64,000 bases of DNA from Caballeronia grimmiae. Its GTDB lineage: Bacteria; Pseudomonadota; Gammaproteobacteria; Burkholderiales; Burkholderiaceae. Both the position numbers and the translations under genes were made by a program. The notes below the pieces were generated by a model. It ran no database searches. It saw only the letters and a list, made by a program, of their open reading frames with translations, and was not told the DNA's origin. Positions 34,862-45,500 of the stretch are shown here, piece after piece. The number at the start of each line of letters is the position of its first letter. Positions within the stretch are counted from its first letter, which is position 1. The stretch covers positions 61,041 to 125,040 of the forward strand of contig NZ_JFHE01000016.1 in NCBI RefSeq assembly GCF_000698555.1. Direction: 5' to 3'.

Positions 34862-36184
34862 TCACGAACCCGGCCTGGCGAACAGCGTCACCTCGACACG
34901 CCGGTTACGCGCGCGGCCGGCGGGCGAGTCGTTGGGCGCGACGGGATCGGCGTCGCCCTGGCCTTCGGCCTTTAGGCGCGCGGCGGGCACCTTAGCCGCG
35001 AGCAGGTCGCGCACGTTCGCAGCACGCTCCTGCGACAACTCCCAGTTCGACGGATAGCGCGCCGAGCGAATGGGCCGGTCGTCGGTGTGGCCGGTGACGA
35101 GCACGTTGCCCGGCACCGCGCCGAGCGCCGCCGCGATGCGCTGGATCAGCGGCTTCGTCTGCGCCGATACCTGCGCGCTGCCCGGACTGAAGACGTTGTC
35201 GCCATGCAGCGTGATGACGGAGCGATCGACGCGGTCATCGACATTGACGAGGCCGTCGCGGATGTCCTGCGCGAGGAATTCGGCGAGACGCGGCTTCGCG
35301 GCCTGCGTGACGACGAGCGGCCGCTGCGCGCCCGCCCGGATCGACGCGAGCGTGGCGAACGCCGGATCGGAGAGGCGGCCAAGCTGGAAGCTCATCGCGA
35401 GATAGGCGGCGGCGAGCAGCAGCAGCGCGAGCGCGCCGGCGACCCACACGGGCAGCACGTCCGTCGCGCGCCGCCGCGCGGCGGGCACGCCTTCCCAGTG
35501 CGGCGACAGCGCGCGCTCCGGCTCGCCGCGCTCCTTGCGGATCAGTTGATGCACGCGCACGCGGATCGCGTCGAGCGTTTGCCTGCCTTGCGCCGCCACG
35601 CGATAGCGCCCCTCGAAGCCGAGCGCGAGCACGATGTTCGACAACTCCAGTAAATGAAGATGCACCGCGGGCTTTTGGGCGAGGCCCGCGAGCAACTGGA
35701 AGACTTTCTCGCCGCCCCACGCTTCGTTATGAAACGTCACCAGCAGGCTTTGCCGCGCCCACACGCCCGCGCCCCACGGCGTGCCCGATGCGGCTTCGTC
35801 GAGCATCGTGCAGATCATGTAGCGCGCCGCCGTCACCTGTTCGGCGGGGACGCCGGCCGCACGCGCCTCCGCCTCGAAGCGGCGCACGCCGGCGGCAAGC
35901 GAATCGCGAAGCGCGGCGGGGTCGGCGCACGCGCTCATCGCCCGGATGCGCGGCGCCAGTTGCAGCAGCGGCGAACACGCGGCGACCAGCGGATTGACCG
36001 CGCCGCCGCGAACGAACGCGGCATCGAAGGCGCGCGGATCGGCGTCGGATGCGAAGGGGCCGTCGGTCCCGCCGCTCGCGCGCGATTCGCTCGCGCCCGG
36101 AACGCGCCGCCGCGCGCCGGGGTTCGGCTTGATCATCGTCTGGTCGGATTCGAATCCGGCGAACGGATCGTCGTGGTTCGTCAT
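34862..36184 (-). CDS. tssL: T6SS TssL (DotU family) with C-terminal OmpA-like peptidoglycan-binding domain
   Basis: A 440-residue 'evolved' TssL. The cytoplasmic DotU domain (about 60-225) includes NPLVAACSPLLQLAPRIR and ARYMICTMLDEAASGTPWG. A single helix (about 255-275) leads to a periplasmic OmpA domain (about 320-435) with VTGHTDDRPIRSARYPSNWE and RARNRRVEV, so this TssL can grip peptidoglycan itself. The first 55 residues are polar and probably disordered. It starts 11 bases after the tssK stop. Confidence 0.93.
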   Translation of the reverse strand: MTNHDDPFAGFESDQTMIKPNPGARRRVPGASESRASGGTDGPFASDADPRAFDAAFVRGGAVNPLVAACSPLLQLAPRIRAMSACADPAALRDSLAAGVRRFEAEARAAGVPAEQVTAARYMICTMLDEAASGTPWGAGVWARQSLLVTFHNEAWGGEKVFQLLAGLAQKPAVHLHLLELSNIVLALGFEGRYRVAAQGRQTLDAIRVRVHQLIRKERGEPERALSPHWEGVPAARRRATDVLPVWVAGALALLLLAAAYLAMSFQLGRLSDPAFATLASIRAGAQRPLVVTQAAKPRLAEFLAQDIRDGLVNVDDRVDRSVITLHGDNVFSPGSAQVSAQTKPLIQRIAAALGAVPGNVLVTGHTDDRPIRSARYPSNWELSQERAANVRDLLAAKVPAARLKAEGQGDADPVAPNDSPAGRARNRRVEVTLFARPGS

Positions 36185-36195
36185 GTCATCGATGC

Positions 36196-37536
36196 TCAGT
36201 GTCGGATGGCCCAGAACTCAAGCTCCAGCGCTGGAAACTCGCCCGCGATGTACATCGCCAGGTTGCCGGTCTGCTCCAGCTCCTTCCACAGCTCGCCGCC
36301 GCGATCCAGTTCGAAGTACGAAAAGCCCGCGTGAAACGGAATCTGGCGCGGCGCGACCGGCATCGCGCGCAGCCCGATGCCCGGCAGCGCGAGATTGACG
36401 AGATCGCGCAGCTTCTCGGCAGGCGCGACTTTCACCTGAGTCGGGAAGCGCGTGCGCAGCGCCTCGCCGGGCATCTGCGCGTTCGCGGCCAGCACGAAGC
36501 CCGCCGTTCGCACGAGTTCGAGGTCGTTGATCATCGCGACGCGCACGCCGGGCTTGCGGCTTTGCAATTCGATCGCGACCGCATCCGGCTCCCGCACTTG
36601 CGCGAGCAGTTGCCGCACGTCGCGCATGACCGGCTCGAACGACGTGGCGATATCGTCATGCCGATACGGCGGATACGCCGGCACGCGACGCCGTTCGTCG
36701 AAGGCGGCGAGATCGCCGGCGAAGGCGAGCGTCGTCTGATAAAGGCGCTCGGGATGCAGTAGCGGCGAGTGCAGCAGATGCGCGTACTGCGGCTCGAAGC
36801 GGTTGAGCGTTTGCAGCAGCAAGAAATCCGCGATCTCCGCGACGCCTCCGCGCCCCGGATTCGCCAGCCGGCTCGCGAGCCGGTCCGCATGCTGATGCGC
36901 GAGCCCGGCAAGCTCTTGCGCATAGCCGAGCAGACGCGGGTCGGCGAGTGCGTGGAGCATCGGCGGGACATAGGCTGGGTCGAGCAGCACGCGATTGTCC
37001 GCGCGCCGTTCCAGCACGCGCGCCAGGCCGATGGTCGCGAAGGCGTCGGTGGCGTCGCGCCCGAGCATCAGCCGCAGGTTCGGCGCGCCGACGCGAATCT
37101 GCGCGACGCGATCCGTGCTCGTCGTGATGTCGGCGACGGACGTGTCGCTCGTGCGATAGCGCAGCGCATCGGCGCGGCCATCGGCGATGCCGTCGGAGTC
37201 GAACTCCTTGGCTCCGGCGCGCACGAGGGGCAGTGCGAGCAGCACGAGCTCATCGCGCGTGCCGGGCGGAATGTCGAGCGGCGGCGGCGCGGGCGCATCG
37301 TCGGGAAACGAGAACGCCGCGCCGTCGGGCAGCACGCCGAACGCCGACGACAGCGCGATCTTGCCGAGCCCGAGCGCGATGTCGTCGATCTTCACGTCAG
37401 CCCAGCCCCACGACCAGGCTTCCGTCGCCCGTGCATGGGAACGCACGAGATGCTCGATGAAGCGGTCGTGTTGCTGAAAATGCTGCGGTTCGAGGAACAG
37501 GCCCTCGGACCAGATCATGCGTTGGTGCCAGGTCAT
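36196..37536 (-). CDS. tssK: T6SS baseplate connector TssK
   Basis: A 446-residue cytoplasmic protein that joins the baseplate to the TssJLM complex. Family markers are the start MTWHQRMIWSEGLFLEPQHF, LLLQTLNRFEPQYAHLLHSP in the middle and the C-terminal GFSYFELDRGGELWKELEQT. The Met at 37536 opens the conserved sequence; the upstream in-frame Met at 37602 does not. It follows tssJ by 126 bases. Confidence 0.93.
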   Translation of the reverse strand: MTWHQRMIWSEGLFLEPQHFQQHDRFIEHLVRSHARATEAWSWGWADVKIDDIALGLGKIALSSAFGVLPDGAAFSFPDDAPAPPPLDIPPGTRDELVLLALPLVRAGAKEFDSDGIADGRADALRYRTSDTSVADITTSTDRVAQIRVGAPNLRLMLGRDATDAFATIGLARVLERRADNRVLLDPAYVPPMLHALADPRLLGYAQELAGLAHQHADRLASRLANPGRGGVAEIADFLLLQTLNRFEPQYAHLLHSPLLHPERLYQTTLAFAGDLAAFDERRRVPAYPPYRHDDIATSFEPVMRDVRQLLAQVREPDAVAIELQSRKPGVRVAMINDLELVRTAGFVLAANAQMPGEALRTRFPTQVKVAPAEKLRDLVNLALPGIGLRAMPVAPRQIPFHAGFSYFELDRGGELWKELEQTGNLAMYIAGEFPALELEFWAIRH

Positions 37537-37662
37537 GGTGGCTCGAAGTCTCACGTGTTGCCTTGCGTCCGGCGCTTTAACTGCCCCGGACGCTCCGGTC
37601 AAAGAACGATTGAGCGGAACGATTTTGGAAGCCGCCGCCAGCGCGCCCGGCGCTCCGGCGTG

Positions 37663-38172
37663 TCACTTCGCGGGCTTCTTCTTGCCCGATGGCGGCGGCG
37701 GCGCGGGCTGCGCGGCGATGGTCACGTCGGCGGCATCGACGCGCACGTTCATCACCGTCGTCTGGTTCGGCGGCACGGGCTCGGTCACGCGCCAGCGCGA
37801 TCGTTCGATATCCCGATACGCCGCCACGACCGCCACGAACTTCGTGCCCGGCTGCACGGTTTGCTCGACGCTGCGGCTGTCGCCGGGACGCAGCAGGAAT
37901 TCGTTCTTCGCGTTGAGATCGCCGCCGAGCGTCGCCTGATCCTTGCCGTAGAGCGTGAAGAAGTCGGCGCTGTCGAATGCGGCGGTCGTCTTGAGTTCGT
38001 ACACGCGCACGACGACGGGCGATGGCCGCCCGGTGCGATCGGGATTCGCGGTATAGAGCGCGTTCACGGTGATCCGCACGATGGTTGGTGCGGGTGGCGG
38101 AGGCGGCGCGGACTTGCACGCGGCGAGCGCCAGCGCGCACAGCGGCACGGCGAGGAAACGCACGCGGTTCAT
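37663..38172 (-). CDS. tssJ: T6SS outer-membrane lipoprotein TssJ
   Basis: A 169-residue lipoprotein. The signal peptide ends in LAAC, with the lipidated Cys at 19, then a Pro-rich linker and the TssJ beta-sandwich (TVNALYTANPDRTGRPSPVV, FFTLYGKDQATLGGDL, VAAYRDIERSRWR). It ends in a Pro/Lys-rich tail (PPPPSGKKKPAK). It is the first gene of the left arm. The start at 38172 gives a proper signal peptide; a longer frame to 38217 does not. Confidence 0.92.
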   Translation of the reverse strand: MNRVRFLAVPLCALALAACKSAPPPPPAPTIVRITVNALYTANPDRTGRPSPVVVRVYELKTTAAFDSADFFTLYGKDQATLGGDLNAKNEFLLRPGDSRSVEQTVQPGTKFVAVVAAYRDIERSRWRVTEPVPPNQTTVMNVRVDAADVTIAAQPAPPPPSGKKKPAK

Positions 38173-38323
38173 GTGTGACCCGGTAGGTGACTTGCGACAC
38201 AGCAGCAGACGAACCACGCCGCCGCGTTTTTTAAATCGGCTGCAGTGTTTCGTCTAATCGTGGCACCGCGCCGGCAGCGCGCCGGCGGTGAGTGCGGAGC
38301 GACGGTCATCGAGGAGCGCATTC
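38173..38323. promoter_or_regulatory. Divergent promoter region between tssJ and the CHAT gene
   Basis: This 150-base gap must hold the promoter of the tssJKLM-tagF-kinase arm and, facing the other way, that of the CHAT-TPS cassette and perhaps the tssA arm. An A/T-rich core (TTTTTTAAAT, near 38227) stands out in otherwise GC-rich DNA. I could not assign -35/-10 or -24/-12 boxes with confidence. Confidence 0.4.
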
Positions 38324-40507
38324 GTGAAACCGACTCAACGGATGGCGCCGGCCCTTGCCGGGGACGGTATGTGCGTGGCCGCCGGCGACGCGGCAAGGCG
38401 AGTCCTCGCCGCGATGGCGCTGCTGGGCGCGCTCGGCATCGCACCGCCCGCCGATGCGCAGGCGGCGCGCGACGAAGCTCCCACGCCCGCCGCACGTCAG
38501 GCCGAAGCCCGCGTGCGCGACGCCGAGACCATCGCGACGCTGTCGCAGGAAGGACGGCTGCTGCTCTCACGCGATCAGGTCAAGCTCGACGGCTACGCGT
38601 ACTGCAGCATGTCGGTGGCGGCGGCGGAGCGCGGCGATTTTCGCGAGAGCATCGAGGCGGCCTCGCGCGCGCTCGTCGTCGCGGCACAGACGGACAACGC
38701 CAATCTCGCCGCGCTCTCGCGCCGCGATCTGGCCATCGCCTATAGCTATGCCGGCGATCTTCCCGATGCCGAACGCTACGCGAAGGAAGCCATCGCGGCG
38801 GGCGCGGGCAATCCGCAGCAAGTGCTCGCGCCGTCGCACAAGGTCCTCGGCGATATCGCGGCGCGGCGTGGCGATCCGGCGGGCGCGCTCGGCGAGTACC
38901 AGGCGGCGCTCGCGGCGGCGTCGCCGCGTTACCGCCCGATGGTGCTGCTGTCGATCACGAACGCGCAGATCGCAACCGGCGACGCCGCTGGCGCGCGCGC
39001 GACCTTCGAGCAGACGGCGGGCGTCGACGACAGCCTGCTCGCGCCGTTGAGAAAGCGCATCGAAGGCAATCTGCTGCTCGCCGAAAACAAGCCGCAGGCC
39101 GCGCTCGACGCCTTCGCCGCGAGCGCCGCGAAAGGCGGCTCCGACGCGAGCTACGACAAGCTCTGGGCGCAGGAAGGCATGGGCCGCGCGTATCTCGCGC
39201 TCGGCGACCGCCGCAAGGCGCGGGACGCGTGGCTCGCCGCGCTCGACGAATCGGAATCGATCCGGGCGCGTTTTCGCAGCGACGAGTTCAAGACCGGTCT
39301 CTTCTCCGATACGCAGACGGTCTTCGAGGAAACAATCGCGCTCGTCGTGGAAGACGGCGACTACGCGCAAGCATGGACGCTGTCGGAAAAAAGCCGCAGC
39401 CGCGCGCTGCTCGATGTCGTGCGCAACCGGCTCGCCGCGAACGTCGACGAGACGCAGCTCAACGGCCGCGCGCTTTCGCTCGACGACGTGCGCGCTGCGC
39501 TGAAACCCGGCGAGGCGATCGTCGAATTTCACGGCCTCCCCGACCGGATGATCGCGTGGGTCGTGCGCGCCGACGGCATCCAGGGGTTCACGCTGCCGAT
39601 CGCACGCAAGGACATGGCGCTCGCCGTCAACGACTTTCGCAGCGCGATCGTGCGCGGGCGTCCGCAGGCGCTGACGTATGGCGCGAAGCTGGATGCACTT
39701 CTGATCGCGCCGCTCAGTCTGCGTCCCGGCGAGCGGCTCGTCATCGTGCCGAACGGGGCGCTGCACTACATGCCGTTCCAGGCGCTGCGCAATGCGAACG
39801 GATTCCTGATTCAGCGCCACGCGCTCGCGCTCGCGCCATCGGCGAGCATCGCGGTGCAGCTCGTGCGGCGGCCGCAGCGCATCGCGAGCGATCTCGTCGC
39901 GTTCGGCAATCCACGCATCGCGCCGGAGTTCGATCTGCCGGGCGCGGAAGCCGAAGTCCGCGCGATCAGTCCGCTGTTCGCCAAGCGCGAAGCCTTCCTG
40001 CAGGGCGATGTCACCCGCAAGACCTTCAGCGACAACGCGCCGGCGGGCCGCATCGTGCATGTGGCGACACACGCGCAAGCCGACACCATCGATCCGCTGC
40101 ATTCGCGCGTGCTGCTCGCGCCCGCGACGCAGCCCGCCGACGGCCCCGACCCGATGCTCGCGCAGGACATCTACAACCTGAAGTTCGATTCGGTGGCGCT
40201 CGTCACCTTGTCCGCGTGCGAGACGGCGCTCGGGCGCATCGAGCGCGGCGACGAAATCATGGGTTTCACGCGCGCGTTCTTCTATGCGGGCGCATCGGCG
40301 CTGCTCGTGTCGATGTGGCCCGTCGCCGATGAATCGACCGCGCTCACCATGCGAACGTTCTACGGCTCGCTCACGAAAGGCGCGGAGGCCATCGACGCGA
40401 TGCGTGACGCGCAGCTCGCCGTGCTCGCCAACAGCAAGTTCGCCCATCCGTTCTACTGGGCGCCCTTCGACCTGATGGGCAACTGGCGGCTGACGGTCGC
40501 GCGGTGA
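38324..40507 (+). CDS. Secreted TPR-CHAT domain protein (caspase-like protease family)
   Basis: A 727-residue protein. The N-terminal hydrophobic stretch (RRVLAAMALLGALG, ending PADAQA) looks like a signal peptide, so it is probably periplasmic or secreted. TPR-like helical repeats fill about 65-330 (LAIAYSYAGDLPDAERYAKE, GRAYLALGDRRKARDAWLAA). The CHAT domain (about 415-727) keeps the caspase-type dyad: His583 in HVATHAQAD and Cys632 in VTLSACETALG. The GTG at 38324 has GAGGAG seven bases upstream and beats the GTG at 38288. CHAT proteins cleave or process partners. The neighbouring tpsB-tpsA pair suggests a role in that secretion system; this is inferred from context. Confidence 0.85.
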   Translation: MKPTQRMAPALAGDGMCVAAGDAARRVLAAMALLGALGIAPPADAQAARDEAPTPAARQAEARVRDAETIATLSQEGRLLLSRDQVKLDGYAYCSMSVAAAERGDFRESIEAASRALVVAAQTDNANLAALSRRDLAIAYSYAGDLPDAERYAKEAIAAGAGNPQQVLAPSHKVLGDIAARRGDPAGALGEYQAALAAASPRYRPMVLLSITNAQIATGDAAGARATFEQTAGVDDSLLAPLRKRIEGNLLLAENKPQAALDAFAASAAKGGSDASYDKLWAQEGMGRAYLALGDRRKARDAWLAALDESESIRARFRSDEFKTGLFSDTQTVFEETIALVVEDGDYAQAWTLSEKSRSRALLDVVRNRLAANVDETQLNGRALSLDDVRAALKPGEAIVEFHGLPDRMIAWVVRADGIQGFTLPIARKDMALAVNDFRSAIVRGRPQALTYGAKLDALLIAPLSLRPGERLVIVPNGALHYMPFQALRNANGFLIQRHALALAPSASIAVQLVRRPQRIASDLVAFGNPRIAPEFDLPGAEAEVRAISPLFAKREAFLQGDVTRKTFSDNAPAGRIVHVATHAQADTIDPLHSRVLLAPATQPADGPDPMLAQDIYNLKFDSVALVTLSACETALGRIERGDEIMGFTRAFFYAGASALLVSMWPVADESTALTMRTFYGSLTKGAEAIDAMRDAQLAVLANSKFAHPFYWAPFDLMGNWRLTVAR

Positions 40508-40559
40508 AGTTGCGCAAGGCCCGGTTCGTTTCGATAACGACGCAGCAGTGAACGATGCC

Positions 40560-42311
40560 ATGAAATCATTCGCTATCCGTATCAATCAGCGCCCGCGCGG
40601 AATCGTGCGCGCAGCCGGCGCGAGCCTCGCGTGCGCGGGCGCGCTGGGTGCGCTCGGCGTGCCGGACGCACGGGCGCAGCAAGTCCCGCTTCCCGGCACG
40701 CAGCAGACGCCGAGCGCGGGGACGCTGCTCAACGAGCAGCCGCGTCCGTCGACAGCCGCGCCGCCGCCCGGTGGCGCCAACGTGCTGCCTGCGCCGCCCG
40801 CGGCGGCGCCCGCCGTGCCGGAAGGCACGAAGTTCACGTTGAAAAGCATCCGCTTCGCGGGCAACGAGGCCGTGCCGTCCGACGTGCTGCTCACGCTGGC
40901 CGCCGGCAGCATCGGTCAGCAAGTGTCGATGAACGATCTCAACGCGATCGCCGCACGTATCGCGCAGGCGTATCGCGAGCGCGGCTATCCGCTCGCGCAA
41001 GTCGTGATTCCGCCGCAGGACGTGACGAGCGGCGAGCTGACCTTCACCGTGCTCGAAGGCAAGATTGGCCGCGTGAGGCTGACGGTCGCGCCGGGTGCGC
41101 CGATCAGGGAATCGATGGTGCGCGCGCGGCTCGCCGCGATCCAGCCCGGCAAGCCGCTCAGGCAGGCGGAACTCGAACGCACGATGCTGCTGCTGTCGGA
41201 CCTGCCCGGCATCCGCGTGAGTTCGGCGCTGGAGACGGGCAGCGCGCCGGGGACAGTCGATCTGAACGTGACCGTCGAGCCCGTGCGCCGATGGAACTTC
41301 GCGGTCGCCGTCGATGACTACGGCGCCGCGCCCGCCGGCCGCTGGCGGCTCGGCGCAGTCGGGCGGCTCGCGTCGCCGTTCGGCATCGGCGACAACCTCG
41401 ACATCAATCTGCTCGCGGCGGAGCGCGCCGATACCGTGTACGGGCGCATCGGCTACGACGCGCCCGTCAACGCGTTCGGCACGCGTGCGGGCATCGCGTA
41501 TTCGCATCTCTACTACTACCTCGGCAAGAACTTCTCGGCGCTCGACGCCCACGGCGATGCCGATGTCGTGACCGCGTCGATCTCGCATCCGCTGATCCGC
41601 TCGCGCAGCCAGAACCTGTTGCTGCGCGGCGCGCTGGAGTATCGATCGCTGACGGACAAGATCGGCAGCGTGAGCTTTGAGAATCCGCAAAAGCTGTATG
41701 TCGCGAGCGTCGGGCTGTCGTACGAAAGCCGCGACAGCTTTCTCGGCGGCGGCTTCAACAGCGCGGACGTGCAGCTTTCGTTCGCGCACCTGAACATCGA
41801 TTCGGCGCTTGCCGAACAGATCGATCAAGGGCCGTTCGGACGCCACACTCAGGGCAATAGCGTGCGCCTGACGATGCAGGCGAACCGCCTCAACGCGATC
41901 ACCCAGAAGACGAGCTTTTTTCTCGGCGTGTCGGGGCAATGGGCCAACCAGAACCTCGACAGTTCGTCGCGCATCACGCTCGGCGGGCCACGCGCGGTGC
42001 GGGCGTATTCGCCGTCCGAGGCGGTCGTCGACGAAGGCCTGATCGGCACGGCCCAGCTTCGCTATGCGGTGATTCCGTCGCTGACGCTGTCCGCATTCTT
42101 CGATATCGGCGTCGGACGATACAACGCGCGCTCGATTCCGGGGCAGGGCGCGAACACGGTGACGCGCAGCGGCGCGGGCATCGGCGCGTTCTGGACCGGG
42201 CCGTACGGCATCACGGTGGACGGCAGCATCGCATGGCGGACGACCGGCCCCGACACGACCGGCGACGACAAGCTGCCGCGCGTGTACGTGCAGGTTTCCA
42301 AGTCGTTTTAG
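40560..42311 (+). CDS. Two-partner secretion transporter (TpsB, ShlB/FhaC/HecB family), second copy
   Basis: A 583-residue outer-membrane transporter. A signal peptide (ending near PDARA) and Pro-rich linker precede the POTRA domains (about 90-240; TLKSIRFAGNEAVPSDVLLT, YRERGYPLAQVVIPPQDV). The barrel follows with the loop-6 motif LGGPRAVRAY (about 475-485) and a C-terminal aromatic-type end (YVQVSKSF). It should export the TpsA encoded 225 bases downstream. It begins 52 bases after the CHAT stop. A GTG at 40548 is an alternative start; no strong ribosome site decides. It differs clearly in sequence from the TpsB at 15.9 kb. Confidence 0.9.
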   Translation: MKSFAIRINQRPRGIVRAAGASLACAGALGALGVPDARAQQVPLPGTQQTPSAGTLLNEQPRPSTAAPPPGGANVLPAPPAAAPAVPEGTKFTLKSIRFAGNEAVPSDVLLTLAAGSIGQQVSMNDLNAIAARIAQAYRERGYPLAQVVIPPQDVTSGELTFTVLEGKIGRVRLTVAPGAPIRESMVRARLAAIQPGKPLRQAELERTMLLLSDLPGIRVSSALETGSAPGTVDLNVTVEPVRRWNFAVAVDDYGAAPAGRWRLGAVGRLASPFGIGDNLDINLLAAERADTVYGRIGYDAPVNAFGTRAGIAYSHLYYYLGKNFSALDAHGDADVVTASISHPLIRSRSQNLLLRGALEYRSLTDKIGSVSFENPQKLYVASVGLSYESRDSFLGGGFNSADVQLSFAHLNIDSALAEQIDQGPFGRHTQGNSVRLTMQANRLNAITQKTSFFLGVSGQWANQNLDSSSRITLGGPRAVRAYSPSEAVVDEGLIGTAQLRYAVIPSLTLSAFFDIGVGRYNARSIPGQGANTVTRSGAGIGAFWTGPYGITVDGSIAWRTTGPDTTGDDKLPRVYVQVSKSF

Positions 42312-42536
42312 GCCGCTCCGCATGGAAACCGCGATGCGAATCTTCGAAACCGGCGGCACTGCAAAGCTCGCATCGCGCCGTTTAGCTATCCGGAACAAAC
42401 AACGCGCGACACGAAGATGCCGACGATTTCGCGCGTCCGCCAACTTTGAATTCGACGTGGACGTTGTCGCGACGAGCGGAACTTCATGCGGCAACGCATG
42501 GCCGTTTCATCCGTGAACAGACCCTAGGAGCGCGCA

Positions 42537-45500
42537 ATGAACGACATCACTTGTCTCCGGGCCCGCAGGCATCGCCGGGAATGGGAGCGCGCGGTCAGGC
42601 GGCTGGCGAAGCGCGCCGCGCGCTGCGCCGGACTCGACGTGCGGGCGTCGGCGCTGCTGCCGCTGCTCGTGCTCGTCGCCGCGCCCGGCGCGTTCGCGCT
42701 GCCCGTTGGCGAAAACGTCGTCGCCGGCAGTGTCGCGGTGAACCGGCCGAACCCGCACGCAATGACGATCACGCAAGGCTCGCAAAAAGGCATCGTCAAC
42801 TGGAACGGATTCTCGATTCAGGGCAACGAGCGCGTCGATATTTCGCAGCCGTCGGCGCAGGCGGTGCTGCTCAATCGCGTCGTCGGCAACGACCCGAGCC
42901 GCATCGCCGGACAGCTCAATGCGAACGGGCAGGTGTTCCTCGTCAATCCTGCGGGCGTGGTGTTCGCACGCGGCGCGTCGATCAACGTGGGATCGCTCGT
43001 TGCGTCGACGCTCGGCATTTCGAACGACGCGTTCCTCGCCGGCAAATACCACTTCGCGCAGCAAGGCTCGAGTGCAGGCACGGTGACGAACGAAGCGACG
43101 ATCAACGCAGCGCCGGGCGGCGCGGTGGCGCTGCTCGGCGCGCAGGTCGACAACAGCGGCCGCGTCAGCGCGACGCTCGGCAAGATCGCGCTCGGCGCGG
43201 GCAGCGACATCACGCTCGACTTCGCGGGCGACGGCCTCACGATGCTGAAGGTGAACGACAAGGTGGCGAACGCGCTCGTTCAAAACTCGGGCGTGCTCGA
43301 GACGGACGGCGGGCAGATCGTGATGTCGGTGCGCGCCGCCGACGAAGCCGCCGCGAGCGTGCTGAACCAGACGGGCACGGTGCGCGCGAGAAGCATCGAG
43401 GCGCGCAACGGACGCATCGTGCTCGATGGCGGGACGTCGGGCGTGACCGGCATCGCCGGCACTATCGACGCCAGCGCGCCGGATAGCGGAGCGGGCGGGC
43501 GTATCGACGTGACCGGGCACTACGTCGCGGTGAACGATGGCGCGCGCATCGACGCGAGCGGCGCGGCGGGCGGCGGGCGCGTGCGCGTGGGCGGCGGCGC
43601 GGCCGGCAAGGAGACGGATATCCGCAACGCCGATGCGCTGTGGATGAGCCCGAATGCGCACGTGCTGGCCGATGCGCTCGTCGCCGGCGACGGCGGCAAC
43701 ATCGTCATGTACGGGACCGAGGCGGCGCGCGTCTACGGAACGTTGTCGGCGCGAGGCGGTGCGCAAGGCGGGAACGGCGGGCTTGTGGAAACGTCCGGAA
43801 AGTATCTCGACACGGCCGGCGCGCAAATTCATCTCGGGGCACCGATGGGCCACGGCGGGCAATGGCTGCTCGATCCCGCGAACATCGAGATCGTGACCAC
43901 CGCGCCGTCGACGCTCAGTGCGCCGCAGTCCAGCGTGGATGCCGGGACGAACACCGTTACCTTCACGCCAGGCGCCGGCAACAGCTTCGTGCTCGCGAAC
44001 ACCGTCAGCAATCAGTTGAGCGAGGGCGTCTCGGTGACGGTCTCGACCACGGCCACCGACCCGACGCCCGGCAACGGCGATATCACGATGAACCGTGGCG
44101 TCGTCATCACGAAGGCGGGACCGACGCCCGTTCCCGATGCGACGCTCACGCTGAGCGCGGCCGGGTCGATCATCGTGTCAGGGCAGATCGGCGGCGATGC
44201 GGGGCAGGCGTCGCCCGCGGGACGCCTGAACGTCGTACTCGACGCGAATCAGAGCAGGGCGGCGGACGGCGCGAACCGGGTCGTGCTGTCCGGCGCGTCG
44301 ATCAGCACCAACGGCGGTTTCGTGACGATCGGCGTGCCAGCCGCGCTAGCGAGCACGCCCGCCGCCGCGACCGCTTTCGATGGCGCGGCCGTCGGCTTGT
44401 CCGGCGCGATCATCGATACGACCGTGCAGACTGCATCGCCGGGAACGCAGACCGGCTCCATCACGATCAACGGGCGCGGCGCGCTGACGATCCCGACTCC
44501 GCCTGACGGCTCGGGCCAGACGCCGACGCAATTCCCGACCAACACGCCGCTCGCCGCCGTCAACATGATCGATTCGACGCTCGCGACTTCCGTCGGCGCG
44601 ATCGCGATCAACGGCGAGAGCGGCAACGCGCCGCCCCTCGCGCTGGGCGGCGTGCGGATCATCGGTAACACCGCCATCAGTTCCGGCAGCGGCAATGTCA
44701 GCATTCGGGGCGTCGCGCAGACCGTGCCGGGTTCGTCGCCGAGCTTGTCGACGGGCGTATCGGCTGTGGGCGTCGCGCTTATTCCGACGACGGGCAGCAC
44801 CGTCCTGGCGCCGAGCCTGGTGTCGCAGTCGGGCAATATCGTCATCGACGGCACTGCGCCCAACGTGCAGGCATCGACATCGGTCAATGGCGCGGGCGTG
44901 CGTCTCGAACGCGCGACGATCAGCACCGCGAGCGGCGCTGTATCGGTCACGGGCCGCGCGCCCGCGTATCCGGCGAACGTGAATGCCGGGACGAGTCTCG
45001 TCGACGGCGTCGAAGTGGTCAGCGCGAATCTCGCGGCGGGCGGGCGCATGCTCGTGCAAGGCACGGTGCAGCCCGCGCCAGGCGTGTCTGCCGGCGTGCC
45101 GGGAACGGGCGTTTCGGTCACCGGCGTTGCGAGTGCATCGACGACGATCACCTCGGCCAACGCGGACATACGCATCTACGGCGGCGGCAACGCGCTGCCG
45201 GGCGTGTCGTTGCAAGGCGGCCCCGGCGGCGGCAACGTGCGGCAGGTCGATATCCGCGCGGCCAACGGCGATATCGACATTCGCGGCTACACGACGAATC
45301 AGCCCGACGACGGCGTGTTCTTTCCCGGCGTGCAGATGAACAATGCGTCCGTGACCGCGCAGGGCAACGGCCGTCTGCTGTCGATCACCGGGCAGACGCC
45401 CAGCGTCTCGCCGGCCATCGCGCTCAACGACGCGGTTGTGTCGGCGGGACGCGACCCGGACGCCTATGAAACGTCCGATACCGGCGGCACGCTCGTGTTG

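Noticed and set aside
42507..43862. 451-residue open frame on the minus strand
   Set aside because: Arg/Ala/His-rich antisense of the tpsA gene; high GC keeps such frames open.
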